Shown here piece by piece: positions 8,055 to 16,601 of a stretch of DNA of 64,000 nucleotides. This stretch comes from Rhodoblastus sp963804045 (GTDB lineage Bacteria > Pseudomonadota > Alphaproteobacteria > Rhizobiales > Beijerinckiaceae). The stretch covers positions 1-64,000 of the forward strand of contig CAWDOR010000009.1 of assembly GCA_963804045.1 (NCBI GenBank), read 5' to 3'. The notes beneath the pieces are model-generated. The model was not told the origin of the DNA, searched no databases, and saw only the letters and a list, made by a program, of their open reading frames with translations. Both the position numbers and the translations under genes were made by a program. Numbering within the stretch: position 1 is the stretch's first letter; every line of letters begins with the position of its first letter.

Positions 8055-8870
8055 TCACCGGCCTAGCCGATGCAGGGCCTCCCTGCGGCAGGCGACAGCG
8101 ATGATGAAGGAGGCGCAGCTCCAGGTGAGGTTCAGCGCCGAGACCGGCGCGCCGTCGATCTGCGAGAATTGCTCCGCCAATTCGCCTGTCTCGGGCGCGA
8201 AGCGGCGTACCGTGCGCCATGACCGCATCGCCGCATCCGATCAACGCCCGCGCCAGGGCTAAGCGAAACTCCGGCCTCAATTCCTCCTCGCCCAGCCTGA
8301 ACGCCTCTTCGCCAAGCCAGCCCGCGAGAATGTCGCGATTATAAAGCGACAGAGCGATGGGGTCGCCGCCGGCCGCGGCAGTAACGAAGCGGTAGTAAAA
8401 CTCGGCCGCGCCGAGCGTCGAGAAATAAAAGGCGCCGCCGGTAAAATAGACGTCGCCGTCATAGCGTCCCTGGGCGATTCCGCATTCCGGGGGACGATCG
8501 CGATTGATCGGATAGGCGCGCTCGAAGACTTTTTCGAGCTCGACCAGGGTCGCCAGGGCCCTGGGATCGGCGGGGCTGTGCGGGCCTTGCTGCGCGCCGC
8601 CTGGACCACGCCGAGCAGCACGGCGAAATCGAGCCGCAGCGTCGGAGTCGGTTTGAGCTGGGGATCGGGAAGCGGGGTCAGATAGACGCCGGCCACCGGC
8701 TCGAAATATTGATCGAGCGTCGCCGCCGCTTCGCGCGCCGCCACGGCGTAAGATTCGGCGCGGCGCGCGTCGCCGAGCGCGCGCGCCCAAAAGGCGCCGT
8801 CGCTCAGGGCGGCGTATTGCGCGATCTGCGTGTGATAATGGCGCGCGGGGGAAGAGCTGGCGCCGCTAGT
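8055..8870 (-). pseudogene. Glucoamylase (GH15) C-terminal remnant
   Basis: Three successive frames on the minus strand give a continuous GH15 C-terminal half. First comes HYHTQIAQYAALSDGAFWAR to LDQYFEPVAGVYLTPLPDP. After a shift near 8595 comes LATLVELEKVFERAYPINRD, then GDVYFTGGAFYFSTLGAAEF. After a shift near 8225 it reads FAPETGELAEQFSQIDGAP and ALNLTWSCASFI, the typical end of the family. A stop at 8871-8873 closes the frame upstream and no N-terminal half is present, so this is a 5'-truncated, frameshifted remnant of a starch- or glycogen-degrading enzyme beside the tRNA integration site. Confidence 0.75.
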
Positions 8871-8995
8871 TTAGGCAGCGCCCCGCGGAAATTAAAAGGC
8901 AATGAAATTTATACGCCCTGCCCAGGGTGAGGGACAATGACGGACAATACCGGAATCAAAAGGGTTGCATATGCGCATCGGGCGCAATGCCGTGA

Positions 8996-9121
8996 TCGGA
9001 TTCCGCCGCCGATTACCTGGCCATGGGCGCCTATGGCCGCTGGCGGCTAAGCGAACTTATCCTGGGCCGGACGATGCGCGCCGTACTCGCGCGCATGACC
9101 GCGCCGGTTTTCATGGCGCAC
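8996..9121 (+). pseudogene. Universal stress protein C-terminal fragment
   Basis: About 42 codons read AADYLAMGAYGRWRLSELIL, then a short link and MTAPVFMAH, matching the nucleotide-binding end of UspA proteins (the G-x2-G-x9-G-S/T loop region is degraded). A TGA at 8993-8995 lies directly upstream in frame and the natural stop after MAH is missing. It is a fragment, not a gene. Confidence 0.6.
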
Positions 9122-9554
9122 TGGATTTTTCAACCGCCGGCGGCTGGGTTGGTTCGCCAGCGCCATGCGGCCCCGTGGCGAAAACGGAAACCACGGCCAG
9201 GCCAAACAACAGCGCCACAATGACCAGGATCAGTGGGTTCCAGCGCGGGGCTGCGATTTTGACGCCGACCAGCGGAATGTTTTGGCTTGGCCGCGAGGCG
9301 GGAAGCAGAAGAACGAGGCTTTTGGCGATGGTGGCGGCTTCGGCGCCGCTGCGATCCGGTATCATGCGCGCCAAGAGCTCCATGGCGGCCGACTTCGGCA
9401 ATCTGGCGATGCGCGCCGCTTCCTTCCAGGGATCGGCGCCCGAGCGGGCGAGCGCCGAAATCATTGTCAGCGGCATGCCGTTGCTCTCTTCGCCAAGGAC
9501 GGAATAGAGGAAAGGCTCGAACTCCTGGCCGAGCGGCGGAAAGGCCTGCGCCAC
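9111..9554 (-). CDS. Conserved-looking protein with one C-terminal membrane helix
   Basis: The 147-residue product has a soluble helical N-terminal part (EFEPFLYSVLGEE onward, with LARSGADPWKEAARIARLP) and one hydrophobic segment near residues 108-127 (NPLILVIVALLFGLAVVSVF), then a short polar Pro-rich tail. This is a tail-anchored or single-pass topology. The gene next to it (9575-9904) is transcribed in the same direction 20 bp upstream, so they are probably co-transcribed. No family recognised. Confidence 0.6.
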   Translation of the reverse strand: MAQAFPPLGQEFEPFLYSVLGEESNGMPLTMISALARSGADPWKEAARIARLPKSAAMELLARMIPDRSGAEAATIAKSLVLLLPASRPSQNIPLVGVKIAAPRWNPLILVIVALLFGLAVVSVFATGPHGAGEPTQPPAVEKSSAP

Positions 9555-9574
9555 GCTGTCTCCTATCCTTGATG

Positions 9575-9904
9575 CTATTGGCGCCAGTCATTGGGACCGA
9601 TCGACGACGGCCCCTTGACTTCGACACCCATGCAGCCGCTGGAGGGCGGCGATTTCGCGTTGGGAAAGCGCAACGCCAGCAAGAGGCCGCCATCGGTCAG
9701 CAACTCCAGGTCGTCGCGGCCGAACAGCGCCTCGAGCGTCGCCTGCGGCGCCTGAATTTCGCCGCTCCCGGTGACGCCGACCGCCGGCTGGAAATAGCCG
9801 TCGAGATCGAACTGCACCGGCGCAAGCGTTTTTCCCTTGAGCTTCACCTCGCCCTGCCCGGAGATGCCGCCGAGATAGCGAAGCGAATTTGTCTTGAAAG
9901 CCAT
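9575..9904 (-). CDS. Hypothetical beta-rich protein
   Basis: I chose the ATG at 9904 (MAFKTNSLRYLGGISGQGEV), since the longer frame up to 10048 adds an Arg-rich stretch that looks non-coding; GAGG lies just upstream of this ATG. The 109 residues alternate polar and hydrophobic positions (GEVKLKGKTLAPVQFDLDGY) and are Gly-rich, suggesting a beta sandwich or barrel. It is followed by the membrane-anchored protein at 9111-9554. No family recognised. Confidence 0.55.
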   Translation of the reverse strand: MAFKTNSLRYLGGISGQGEVKLKGKTLAPVQFDLDGYFQPAVGVTGSGEIQAPQATLEALFGRDDLELLTDGGLLLALRFPNAKSPPSSGCMGVEVKGPSSIGPNDWRQ

Positions 9905-10081
9905 AGGTTCACCTCTGTTCCGCTTCGGCGAAGCGACAATAGGCCCCAGCCCGCGCCGCAAAGAAAAGCCCCGCAGCCTTTTCAGGCGCAGGGCTTTGCT
10001 GGCGCCTGTATCGCGCCGAAGACGTCGCGGGCCGGATCGCCAGTACATCCGTGGTCGACCGAAAGCCCGCTGGCGCGAGAG

Positions 10082-10294
10082 TTAGGCGACTATTTCGAGC
10101 TTTTCAGCCGACATCTTGCCGCTCTTGCGATCCGCAACCAGTTCGAAGGAGACTTTGTCGCCTTCGCGCAACTGGTGGAGGCCGGCGCGTTCGACGGCGC
10201 TGATGTGGACGAAGGCGTCCTGGCCACCGCCATCCGGGGTGATGAAGCCGAAGCCTTTTTCGGAATTAAACCACTTTACGGTTCCCTGAGACAT
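10082..10294 (-). CDS. cspA: Cold-shock domain protein
   Basis: A 70-residue single-domain cold-shock protein that binds single-stranded RNA/DNA and melts RNA structure. RNP1 (KGFGFITP) and RNP2 (DAFVHISAV) are both complete, and the start MSQGTVKWFNSEKGFGFI is the family norm. An in-frame ATG 39 bases upstream is less likely because the family begins here. A promoter lies about 150 bp upstream, leaving a long leader as in other csp genes. Several csp paralogues usually exist, so the letter is provisional. Confidence 0.93.
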   Translation of the reverse strand: MSQGTVKWFNSEKGFGFITPDGGGQDAFVHISAVERAGLHQLREGDKVSFELVADRKSGKMSAEKLEIVA

Positions 10295-10469
10295 GGAAAC
10301 CCCTTTCGAGAAATACGCTGTAAATGCTTGCAAGCGCGAACGCCGGCAGTCGATTTCGCATCGTTGAGCTGGATTTTTTCATCGCGATGCAGAGTAATTT
10401 CGAAAGGAAATCATTGGTGCAGGCCGCGTTTCGACTTCCCTAATATAGGGCGCTTTGGAAGAAATACAA
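10295..10469 (-). promoter_or_regulatory. cspA promoter and long 5' leader
   Basis: On the minus strand TTGTAT (10464-10469) and TATATT (10442-10447) are separated by 16 bp, a good sigma-70 match. Transcription would start near 10435, leaving about 140 nt before the ATG at 10294. Long leaders of this size are known in csp mRNAs, where folding controls translation with temperature. The thermosensor role is inference. Confidence 0.55.
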
Positions 10470-10510
10470 GAGATTAAACGCAGACGATTTACTGAGTTGA
10501 AAACGAATGC

Positions 10511-10539
10511 GGCGCCGCCGGCTGTTTGCCGACGGCGCC
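10511..10539 (-). terminator. Probable aspS terminator hairpin
   Basis: A 12-bp stem with one mismatch (10511-10522 with 10528-10539, loop of five) lies 22 bp after the aspS stop. The T-run on the minus strand is weak (GCATTCGTTTTC). Confidence 0.4.
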
Positions 10540-10560
10540 GATGCCTCTGGCCTTAGTTTC

Positions 10561-12393
10561 TCAGGCCTTATCCTGAACATTCACACGCAAATGCAACTCG
10601 CGCATCTGCCTGGGAGTCGCGGGCGCGGGGGCGCCCATCAGAATATCCTCGGCGCGCTGGTTCATCGGGAACAGCGCGACTTCGCGCAGGTTCTGTTCGC
10701 CCGCCAGCAGCATGATGATGCGGTCGACGCCCGCGGCCATGCCGCCATGGGGCGGCGCGCCATATTGGAAAGCCCGATACATGCCGCCGAAACGCTCGAC
10801 CACCGTGTCCTCGCCATAGCCGGCGATCTCGAAAGCCTTGACCATGCTGTCCGGCCGGTGGTTGCGGATGCCGCCCGAGGCGATCTCGAAGCCGTTGCAG
10901 GCGATGTCGTATTGAAACGCCTTGATGGTCAGCGGGTCTTGCGTGTTCAACGCCTCAAGCCCCCCTTGCGGCATGGAGAAGGGGTTGTGGCCGAAGTCGA
11001 TCTTCTTCTCGTCCTCATTGTATTCATACATGGGGAAATCGACGATCCAGGCCAGTTCGAAGCGCTCCTTGTCGATCAGATTCAAGTCCTCGCCGACCTT
11101 GGTGCGCGCGAGACCCGCGAATTTGGCGAATTTTTCCGGATCGCCGGCGACGAAAAAGGCGGCGTCGCCCGCGTTGAGACCCAATTGGACGCGGATCGCC
11201 TCGACGCGTTCCGGACCGATATTGTTGGCGAGCGGCCCACGCCCGCCGACGCCGCTGGCGTTGGGGTTTTCCTTGAGGCTGGTCTCGTCCTTGGCGCGGT
11301 CGAAGAACAGGATATAGCCGAGACCCGGCTGGCCCTCGCCTTGCGCCCAGGAATTCATGCGGTCGGCGAAAGTGCGCTGCCCCCCCGAGGACGCCGGGAT
11401 CGCCCAGACCTCGTTTTTGGCCGTTTCCAGCAGGCGGGCGAAAATCTTGAAGCCCGAGCCGCGGAAATGTTCGGAGACGTCCTGCATGACAATGGGATTG
11501 CGCAGGTCGGGCTTATCGGAGCCATATTTGCGCATGGCCTCGGCATAGGGGATGCGCGGCCAGCTTTTGGTGACCGGCCTGCCTTTGCCGAATTGCTCGA
11601 AAATTCCGGTGATAACCGGCTCCATCGCCGCGAACACATCTTCCTGGGTAATAAAGCTCATTTCCAGGTCGAGCTGATAGAATTCGCCGGGCAGGCGGTC
11701 GGCGCGCGGGTCCTCGTCGCGGAAACAGGGCGCGATCTGGAAATAGCGATCGAAGCCGGCCATCATCAAAAGTTGCTTGTATTGCTGCGGGGCCTGCGGC
11801 AGGGCGTAGAATTTGCCGGGATGGATGCGCGAGGGCACCAGGAAGTCGCGGGCGCCTTCGGGCGAGGAGGCCGTGAGGATCGGCGTCTGGAATTCGTTGA
11901 AGCCCGCTTCCTTCATGCGTGTGCGCATGGAATCGACGACTTTTCCGCGTAGCATGATGTTATTGTGCAGGCGTTCGCGGCGCAGGTCGAGGAAGCGGTA
12001 TTTCAGGCGCGTTTCCTCGGGATAGTCCTGATCGCCGAACACCGGCAGCGGCAATTCGCCCGCCGAGCCCAGCACTTCGGCGTCGCGGACATAGATTTCG
12101 ATCTTGCCGGTGGCCATATCGTCATTGTCGGTGCTTTTGCCCTCAACGGTCGGACGGCGGCGCACCTCGCCATCAAGTCGCACCACCCATTCCGCACGAA
12201 ACGTTTCGGCCAGCTTGAAGGCGGGGGAATCGGGATCGACCACGCATTGGGTCATGCCGTAATGATCGCGCAGATCGATGAACAGCACGCCGCCATGGTC
12301 GCGGATACGATGGCACCAGCCGGAAAGCCTGACCGTCTGGCCGATATGGGTGTCGCGGAGTTCGCCGCAGGTATGGGTGCGATAGGCGTGCAT
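10561..12393 (-). CDS. aspS: Aspartate--tRNA ligase
   Basis: The 610-residue class II synthetase charges tRNA-Asp and, in many alphaproteobacteria, also tRNA-Asn for later amidation. The N-terminal OB-fold anticodon domain (residues about 1-110, with LSGWCHRIRDHGGVLFIDLR) is followed by motif 2 (FRDEDPRADRLPGEFYQLD), the bacterial GAD insertion, and motif 3 (GGMAAGVDRIIMLL). The start MHAYRTHTCGELRD at 12393 fits the family; a longer frame adds 29 unrelated residues. Full length and free of frameshifts. Confidence 0.97.
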   Translation of the reverse strand: MHAYRTHTCGELRDTHIGQTVRLSGWCHRIRDHGGVLFIDLRDHYGMTQCVVDPDSPAFKLAETFRAEWVVRLDGEVRRRPTVEGKSTDNDDMATGKIEIYVRDAEVLGSAGELPLPVFGDQDYPEETRLKYRFLDLRRERLHNNIMLRGKVVDSMRTRMKEAGFNEFQTPILTASSPEGARDFLVPSRIHPGKFYALPQAPQQYKQLLMMAGFDRYFQIAPCFRDEDPRADRLPGEFYQLDLEMSFITQEDVFAAMEPVITGIFEQFGKGRPVTKSWPRIPYAEAMRKYGSDKPDLRNPIVMQDVSEHFRGSGFKIFARLLETAKNEVWAIPASSGGQRTFADRMNSWAQGEGQPGLGYILFFDRAKDETSLKENPNASGVGGRGPLANNIGPERVEAIRVQLGLNAGDAAFFVAGDPEKFAKFAGLARTKVGEDLNLIDKERFELAWIVDFPMYEYNEDEKKIDFGHNPFSMPQGGLEALNTQDPLTIKAFQYDIACNGFEIASGGIRNHRPDSMVKAFEIAGYGEDTVVERFGGMYRAFQYGAPPHGGMAAGVDRIIMLLAGEQNLREVALFPMNQRAEDILMGAPAPATPRQMRELHLRVNVQDKA

Positions 12394-12458
12394 GGGGAGT
12401 CCAACAGGCTGGCCGCCGCCGGAGGGCGACGATGAGCGGAATTGGCCTAGCCTGTAGC

Positions 12459-12489
12459 GGAAAAACCTCCGGCCATGCAAGGCCGGAGG
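12459..12489 (-). terminator. Terminator of the short-chain dehydrogenase gene
   Basis: CCTCCGGCC (12466-12474) and GGCCGGAGG (12481-12489) form a perfect 9-bp stem with loop ATGCAA, and on the minus strand the stem is followed by TTTTT. Confidence 0.75.
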
Positions 12490-12498
12490 CGCTGGCGC

Positions 12499-13275
12499 CT
12501 ATTCGCCGCCGTGGCCCGCCGCCTCCATCATGCCGTTGAACTGGGCGAAAAAGGCGTCATAGCCGCCGCTCGCCTCGGCCCGGCGCAACGGCAGAACGCG
12601 CTGGGTGAGAATTTCATGGGCGTCGGGATCGGCCTCCAGCAGCCCCTCGGTCTCCGCGATGAACTCTTCCAGCGGCATGGCGTTGGGATCGCTCGCCTGG
12701 CGCGGGCTGGTCAAGTCGGTCTGGACATAAGGCGGCGCGATTTCATGCACTTTGACCGACGTGGCGCGAAGCTGCCAGCGCAGCGACTGGCTCCAACTGT
12801 GCAGCGCCGCCTTCGTGGCGCAATAGGTCGGGGTGGTGGCCAGCGGCAGGAAAGCCAATCCCGAGCTGACATTGAGCACTGCGGCCTGTTTCTGCCGGGC
12901 GAGATGCGGCAGCAGCGCCAGGGTCAGCCGGATCGGGCCCAGCAGATTGGTGGCGACCATCGCCTCGGCTTTGTCCAGGCTGGCGGGATCCTGCAAATTT
13001 TCGCTCTGCATGATCCCCGCATTATTGACGAGCACATTAAGGTCCGGAAAAATTCTCAGCGCCTGTTTGGCCAGGGCGGCGATCGAAACGGGGTCGCGCA
13101 TGTCCACCGTCAGCGCCTGCATCCCGGGATGGCTGGCGACAAGCGCGTCGAGTTTTTCCCGCCGCCGCCCGGCGATGATCACCTTGTTTCCCCGTGCGAA
13201 AAAGGCTTCGGCGAGGCCGCGGCCAATTCCTGTGCCGCCGCCAGTGATGAGAATGGCGTTGCCGGTCATTTGCAT
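12499..13275 (-). CDS. Short-chain dehydrogenase/reductase (DltE-like)
   Basis: A 258-residue classical SDR using NAD(P)H. The dinucleotide site TGGGTGIG is near residue 10, the NNAG motif is in VLVNNAGIM, and the catalytic Ser and Tyr-x3-Lys are in NVSSG and YCATK. The ATG at 13275 follows GAGGAG by about eight bases. Sequence style matches the DltE/YdfG-like oxidoreductases, whose substrates are mostly unknown. A terminator lies directly after it and the gene stands alone, so no pathway is suggested. Confidence 0.85.
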   Translation of the reverse strand: MQMTGNAILITGGGTGIGRGLAEAFFARGNKVIIAGRRREKLDALVASHPGMQALTVDMRDPVSIAALAKQALRIFPDLNVLVNNAGIMQSENLQDPASLDKAEAMVATNLLGPIRLTLALLPHLARQKQAAVLNVSSGLAFLPLATTPTYCATKAALHSWSQSLRWQLRATSVKVHEIAPPYVQTDLTSPRQASDPNAMPLEEFIAETEGLLEADPDAHEILTQRVLPLRRAEASGGYDAFFAQFNGMMEAAGHGGE

Positions 13276-13412
13276 GGAAAGAACTCCTCGGACGGTCGAC
13301 ACTGGCGCCGGCTGCGGGCGAAAGGAAGGCGAAAACCAAGAAATCCGGGTGCTGTTCTATCCGTTTTTATAAGAACCAATTCGCTCAACCGCCACTAGCT
13401 TGCGACCGAGGC

Positions 13413-14600
13413 TTGGATTATGAAGATTTCATGAGCCTTGTGACCGATTCCGGCGAACTGGCGGCCTTGTGCCGCGAATTCGCCCAATATGATTTCGTGA
13501 CGGTGGACACCGAGTTCCTCCGCGAGACGACTTTCTGGCCGAAAGTCTGCCTGATCCAGATGGCCTGCGAGACTAAGGCGGTCGCCATTGACGCGCTGGC
13601 CGAAGGCTTGGATCTCCAGCCTTTTTTCGATCTGATGGCCGATGAGAAAGTCACAAAAGTCTTTCACGCGGCGCGACAGGATCTGGAAATCGTCTGGAAT
13701 CTCGCCAAACTGATTCCCGCGCCTTTGTTCGACACCCAGGTCGCCGCCATGGTCTGCGGCTATGGCGACCAGATCGCCTATGGCGAGCTGGCGCAGAGCC
13801 TGTGCAAGGTGACGCTGGACAAGAGCTCGCGCTTCACCGACTGGTCGCGCCGGCCGCTGTCCGAGGCGCAGATCGATTACGCCATCGCCGACGTCACCCA
13901 TTTGCGCGACATCTACAGAATTTTGCGAGACCGGCTGGCCAAGAGCGGCCGGCTGCATTGGCTGGCGGACGAAATGGCCACGCTGACCAATCGCGACACT
14001 TATGAAATGCGGCCCGACCGCGCTTGGGAGCGCTACGCCCATCGGGCGAAGAAACCGCGCGATCTCGCTGTGCTGATGGAGCTGGCGCACTGGCGCGAGC
14101 ATGAGGCGCAGAGCCGCGACGTGCCGCGCTCGCGGGTGCTCAAGGACGATATTCTGACCGAAGTCGCCCTGGCGGCGCCGCGCACGGCCGACGCTCTGGG
14201 CAATCTGCGCGCCTTTCCGCGCGGCATGGAGCGCTCGCGCGCCGGCGCCGAAATTCTGGCGGCGGTGGAGCGCGGCCTCGCGCGCGACCCCAAGACGCTG
14301 CCGCGCATCGACCGCGACCGCCGCAACGGCGGCGGCGGCGCCACCGTGGAGCTGCTGAAGGTCTTGCTGCGGCAGGTCGCGGAAAAGGAAGGCGTGGCCG
14401 CCAAGATGATCGCCACCACGGACGATCTCGAGGCCCTGGCTTGTGACGATTCCGCCGATGTCGGGGCGCTGCGCGGCTGGCGGCGCGAATTGTTCGGGGC
14501 CAAGGCGCTGCAACTCAAGCATGGCCGTCTGGCGCTGACGGTGGAGAATAACCGCGTCGTGACGCTCGAATATCACGAGGCCGAAGGCGGCGAGGAATAG
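13413..14600 (+). CDS. rnd: Ribonuclease D
   Basis: This 3'-5' exoribonuclease trims tRNA precursors. The DEDDy catalytic set is complete: VDTEFLRE, VFHAARQDLEIV, and DYAIADVTHL with Tyr and Asp four residues apart. An HRDC domain follows at about residues 205-285 and the total length (395) is usual. The listed start is TTG at 13413; an ATG six codons later is an alternative. It converges with the nickel permease, with only eight bases between stops. In many alphaproteobacteria rnd sits beside aspS, as it nearly does here. Confidence 0.93.
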   Translation: MDYEDFMSLVTDSGELAALCREFAQYDFVTVDTEFLRETTFWPKVCLIQMACETKAVAIDALAEGLDLQPFFDLMADEKVTKVFHAARQDLEIVWNLAKLIPAPLFDTQVAAMVCGYGDQIAYGELAQSLCKVTLDKSSRFTDWSRRPLSEAQIDYAIADVTHLRDIYRILRDRLAKSGRLHWLADEMATLTNRDTYEMRPDRAWERYAHRAKKPRDLAVLMELAHWREHEAQSRDVPRSRVLKDDILTEVALAAPRTADALGNLRAFPRGMERSRAGAEILAAVERGLARDPKTLPRIDRDRRNGGGGATVELLKVLLRQVAEKEGVAAKMIATTDDLEALACDDSADVGALRGWRRELFGAKALQLKHGRLALTVENNRVVTLEYHEAEGGEE

Positions 14601-14607
14601 CCTCTGT

Positions 14608-15663
14608 TCAAGCCGCCGGCCCCACCGGCAGGCTGTCGTAATCCCTCGCTTTGTAGATCGCCATGGAAACGATCCAAGCGAGAACGAACAGGCCGATGAC
14701 GACAAAGCCGAAATTGGCGAGGCTGTCGTTGAGCCCGCCGACCAGATCCCAGAACCCGCCAGTCAGCTCCAGCCGCTCGGCGATCAGCCCCAGCGCCTCG
14801 GCGCCGCCGATGAACACCGCGACGGCGACGGAAGCCGCGGTGATCGTAAGGTTGTACCAAAGTTTTCGAACCGGATTGGCGAAGGCCCAGCCGTAGGCGC
14901 CGACCATCAAGGCGCTGTCGGCGGTGTCGACCAGAGCCATACCCGCCGTGAACAAGGCCGGAAAAACCAGGGTCTGCCAAGGCGACATGCCCTTGGCCGC
15001 CTCCGCCGCCGAAATGCTCAACAGGCCGATCTCGGTCGCCGTGTCGAAGCCAAGGCCGAACAGAAAGCCCAGCGGATACATATGCCAGGCTTTGGTGACC
15101 ACGGCGAACATCGGCCGGAACAGGCGGGAAAGAAAACCGCGACCGGAGAGCAGAATGTCCAGGCTTTCATGGTCGAGGCCGCCGCCTTCGCGCACCGCGC
15201 GGAAGGTGCGCCAGACGCCGAACAGAATGACCAGATTTGCGGCGGCGATCAGCAGCAGAAAGGCGGCGGAAACAGCGGTCCCAATCACACCGCCGATGGT
15301 CTTGAAATCGCTCACCCTGTCCTTCATCGCACTCGCGGCGAAGGCCAGCAGCACCGCCGCGAGAATCACCACAGTCGAATGGCCGAGCGAAAAGAACAGT
15401 CCGGCCGTGCGCGGCTTATCGCCCTGTTGCATCAGCTTGCGCACGACATTGTCGATCGCTGCGATATGATCGGCGTCCACCGCATGGCGCAGACCGAATA
15501 CCCAGGCGAGCAGCGCCGTGCCAAGCAGCGCCGGGCGGTCGGAAAACAGCGCATAGGCCCAGATCCAGGCCAGAACATTCGCCAGCGCCAAGCCGGCGAA
15601 GAGCGCGACGATGCGCGCATCGGGCCGCTGACGCGACACGGGCGCCGAGGCGACGACGGTCAT
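14608..15663 (-). CDS. NiCoT-family nickel/cobalt permease
   Basis: A 351-residue inner-membrane permease for Ni(II) and/or Co(II), with about eight hydrophobic segments. The signature HAVDADHI in TM2 is the metal-selective HX4DH motif. Further family motifs are LFFSLGHSTVVI and LGFDTATEIGLL. The ATG at 15663 follows GGAGA by seven bases; a longer frame would run through the operator upstream. A NikR-type site lies 119 bp upstream, so nickel is the likely ligand and nickel the likely repressing signal. No nickel enzyme gene is in the window. Confidence 0.92.
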   Translation of the reverse strand: MTVVASAPVSRQRPDARIVALFAGLALANVLAWIWAYALFSDRPALLGTALLAWVFGLRHAVDADHIAAIDNVVRKLMQQGDKPRTAGLFFSLGHSTVVILAAVLLAFAASAMKDRVSDFKTIGGVIGTAVSAAFLLLIAAANLVILFGVWRTFRAVREGGGLDHESLDILLSGRGFLSRLFRPMFAVVTKAWHMYPLGFLFGLGFDTATEIGLLSISAAEAAKGMSPWQTLVFPALFTAGMALVDTADSALMVGAYGWAFANPVRKLWYNLTITAASVAVAVFIGGAEALGLIAERLELTGGFWDLVGGLNDSLANFGFVVIGLFVLAWIVSMAIYKARDYDSLPVGPAA

Positions 15664-15781
15664 CGGGCGTCTCCAATCCCCGCGGCCGACGGAATAGGGC
15701 GTGCGAGAGCGCGTCGCGCCGATGGACCCGAGCCCGCCCGATTGAACCGCGCAACCGCCATGAGTTTCCCCTTGCTGCTGG

Positions 15782-15809
15782 ATATGATGAAGATACAAAA
15801 TCATCATAC
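15782..15809. promoter_or_regulatory. NikR-type operator upstream of the nickel permease
   Basis: The site reads ATATGA-N16-TCATAC on the plus strand, one base from the known NikR consensus GTATGA-N16-TCATAC. The inner bases extend the symmetry to TATGATGA and TCATCATA. It lies between the permease and the divergent DUF5132 operon and is much closer in arrangement to the permease. NikR bound to nickel would repress uptake. No nikR gene is in the window. Confidence 0.75.
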
Positions 15810-16107
15810 AGCATGAGCAAGAGCCGCGCCAATCGCGAATTCAAGCCAGGCCTCCCTTGAATCGATAGGCTTTGCCGGATTTTCGCGCCATGGGGCCGAT
15901 GTTCGGCGCCTAAATACGGAAGCCTGCTTTGCACTCCATGGAAAGCTAGTCGCCAGTCGCCCGGGCGCATCCGCCCTTCAAAAGACCGTTGTCAGCGACC
16001 AAGGCGACCGAGCCGCGCCTGCCTGTAATACCTCTGTCACAATCCCAAGACTTAATCGGCCGCAAGGTGAGCCACGCCGGTTGCGTGGGGCCTTCGCACG
16101 TGCGAGA
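15810..16107. other. Intergenic region without a visible gene
   Basis: About 300 bases between the NikR-type site and the direct repeats. Open frames here lack ribosome-binding sites and protein-like composition. It may hold the divergent promoters, but I could not assign clear -35/-10 boxes. Confidence 0.5.
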
Positions 16108-16147
16108 TTGCGCATAGTCAATTTGCGCATAGGCACATTGCGTCACG
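16108..16147 (+). repeat. Three 10-bp direct repeats at 15-bp period before the P-type ATPase operon
   Basis: TTGCGCATAG occurs at 16108-16117 and 16123-16132, and a partial third copy TTGCGTCACG at 16138-16147, all starting exactly 15 bp apart. They end 22 bp before the first start codon (16170). Tandem direct repeats this close to a start are typical of binding sites for an activator or response regulator, or could act in the leader RNA. Confidence 0.6.
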
Positions 16148-16169
16148 TCTCATTTCGAGGAATTCGATC

Positions 16170-16601
16170 ATGGTCAAGTCCCCCGCCAAGAAGCCCCATG
16201 TGGAAGCAGCTCCCGAGGCGGTCGAGGAGACGCATGAGCTGCATCTCGAAGGCGCCCCGGCCGAAGCTGAGGAAAATGCCGCTGACGCCGATCTGGCCGC
16301 CACCGTCGCCACTGTCGGCGTGGTCGGCATTGGCGTGGCCGTGGTCGAAGCCGCGTTGCTGCCCGGCCTGATCCTCGGCGTGGCCGCCATGGCGGCGCCC
16401 AAATATGCGCCCAAGCTCGGCGCCGCGCTGCGCCCGCTGTTCAAGAACACCGTCAAGGGCGCCTATCGCCTGGGCCAGAAGACCAAGGAAGCCTTCGCCG
16501 AAGCCCAGGAGCATGTTCACGACCTGATGGCGGAAGTTCACGCCGAGGATCATGTCGAAGAACATCATGAAACCGCCCATGAAGGCGTGAAGCTGCAATG
16601 A
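16170..16601 (+). CDS. DUF5132-like small membrane protein, first gene of the P-type ATPase operon
   Basis: A 143-residue protein with a charged Glu-rich N-terminus (about 1-45), a hydrophobic Gly/Ala/Val segment at about 45-80 (VGVVGIGVAVVEAALLPG then LILGVAAMAAPKYAP), a basic patch (LFKNTVKGAYRLGQKTKE), and a His/Glu-rich tail (HVHDLMAEVHAEDHVEEHHE). The His-rich tail could bind metal. Proteins of this type occur next to HMA2-domain proteins and metal ATPases, from which I take the name. GAGGA lies before the ATG, and the stop overlaps the next start as ATGA. A role as metal buffer or ATPase partner is inference. Confidence 0.65.
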   Translation: MVKSPAKKPHVEAAPEAVEETHELHLEGAPAEAEENAADADLAATVATVGVVGIGVAVVEAALLPGLILGVAAMAAPKYAPKLGAALRPLFKNTVKGAYRLGQKTKEAFAEAQEHVHDLMAEVHAEDHVEEHHETAHEGVKLQ

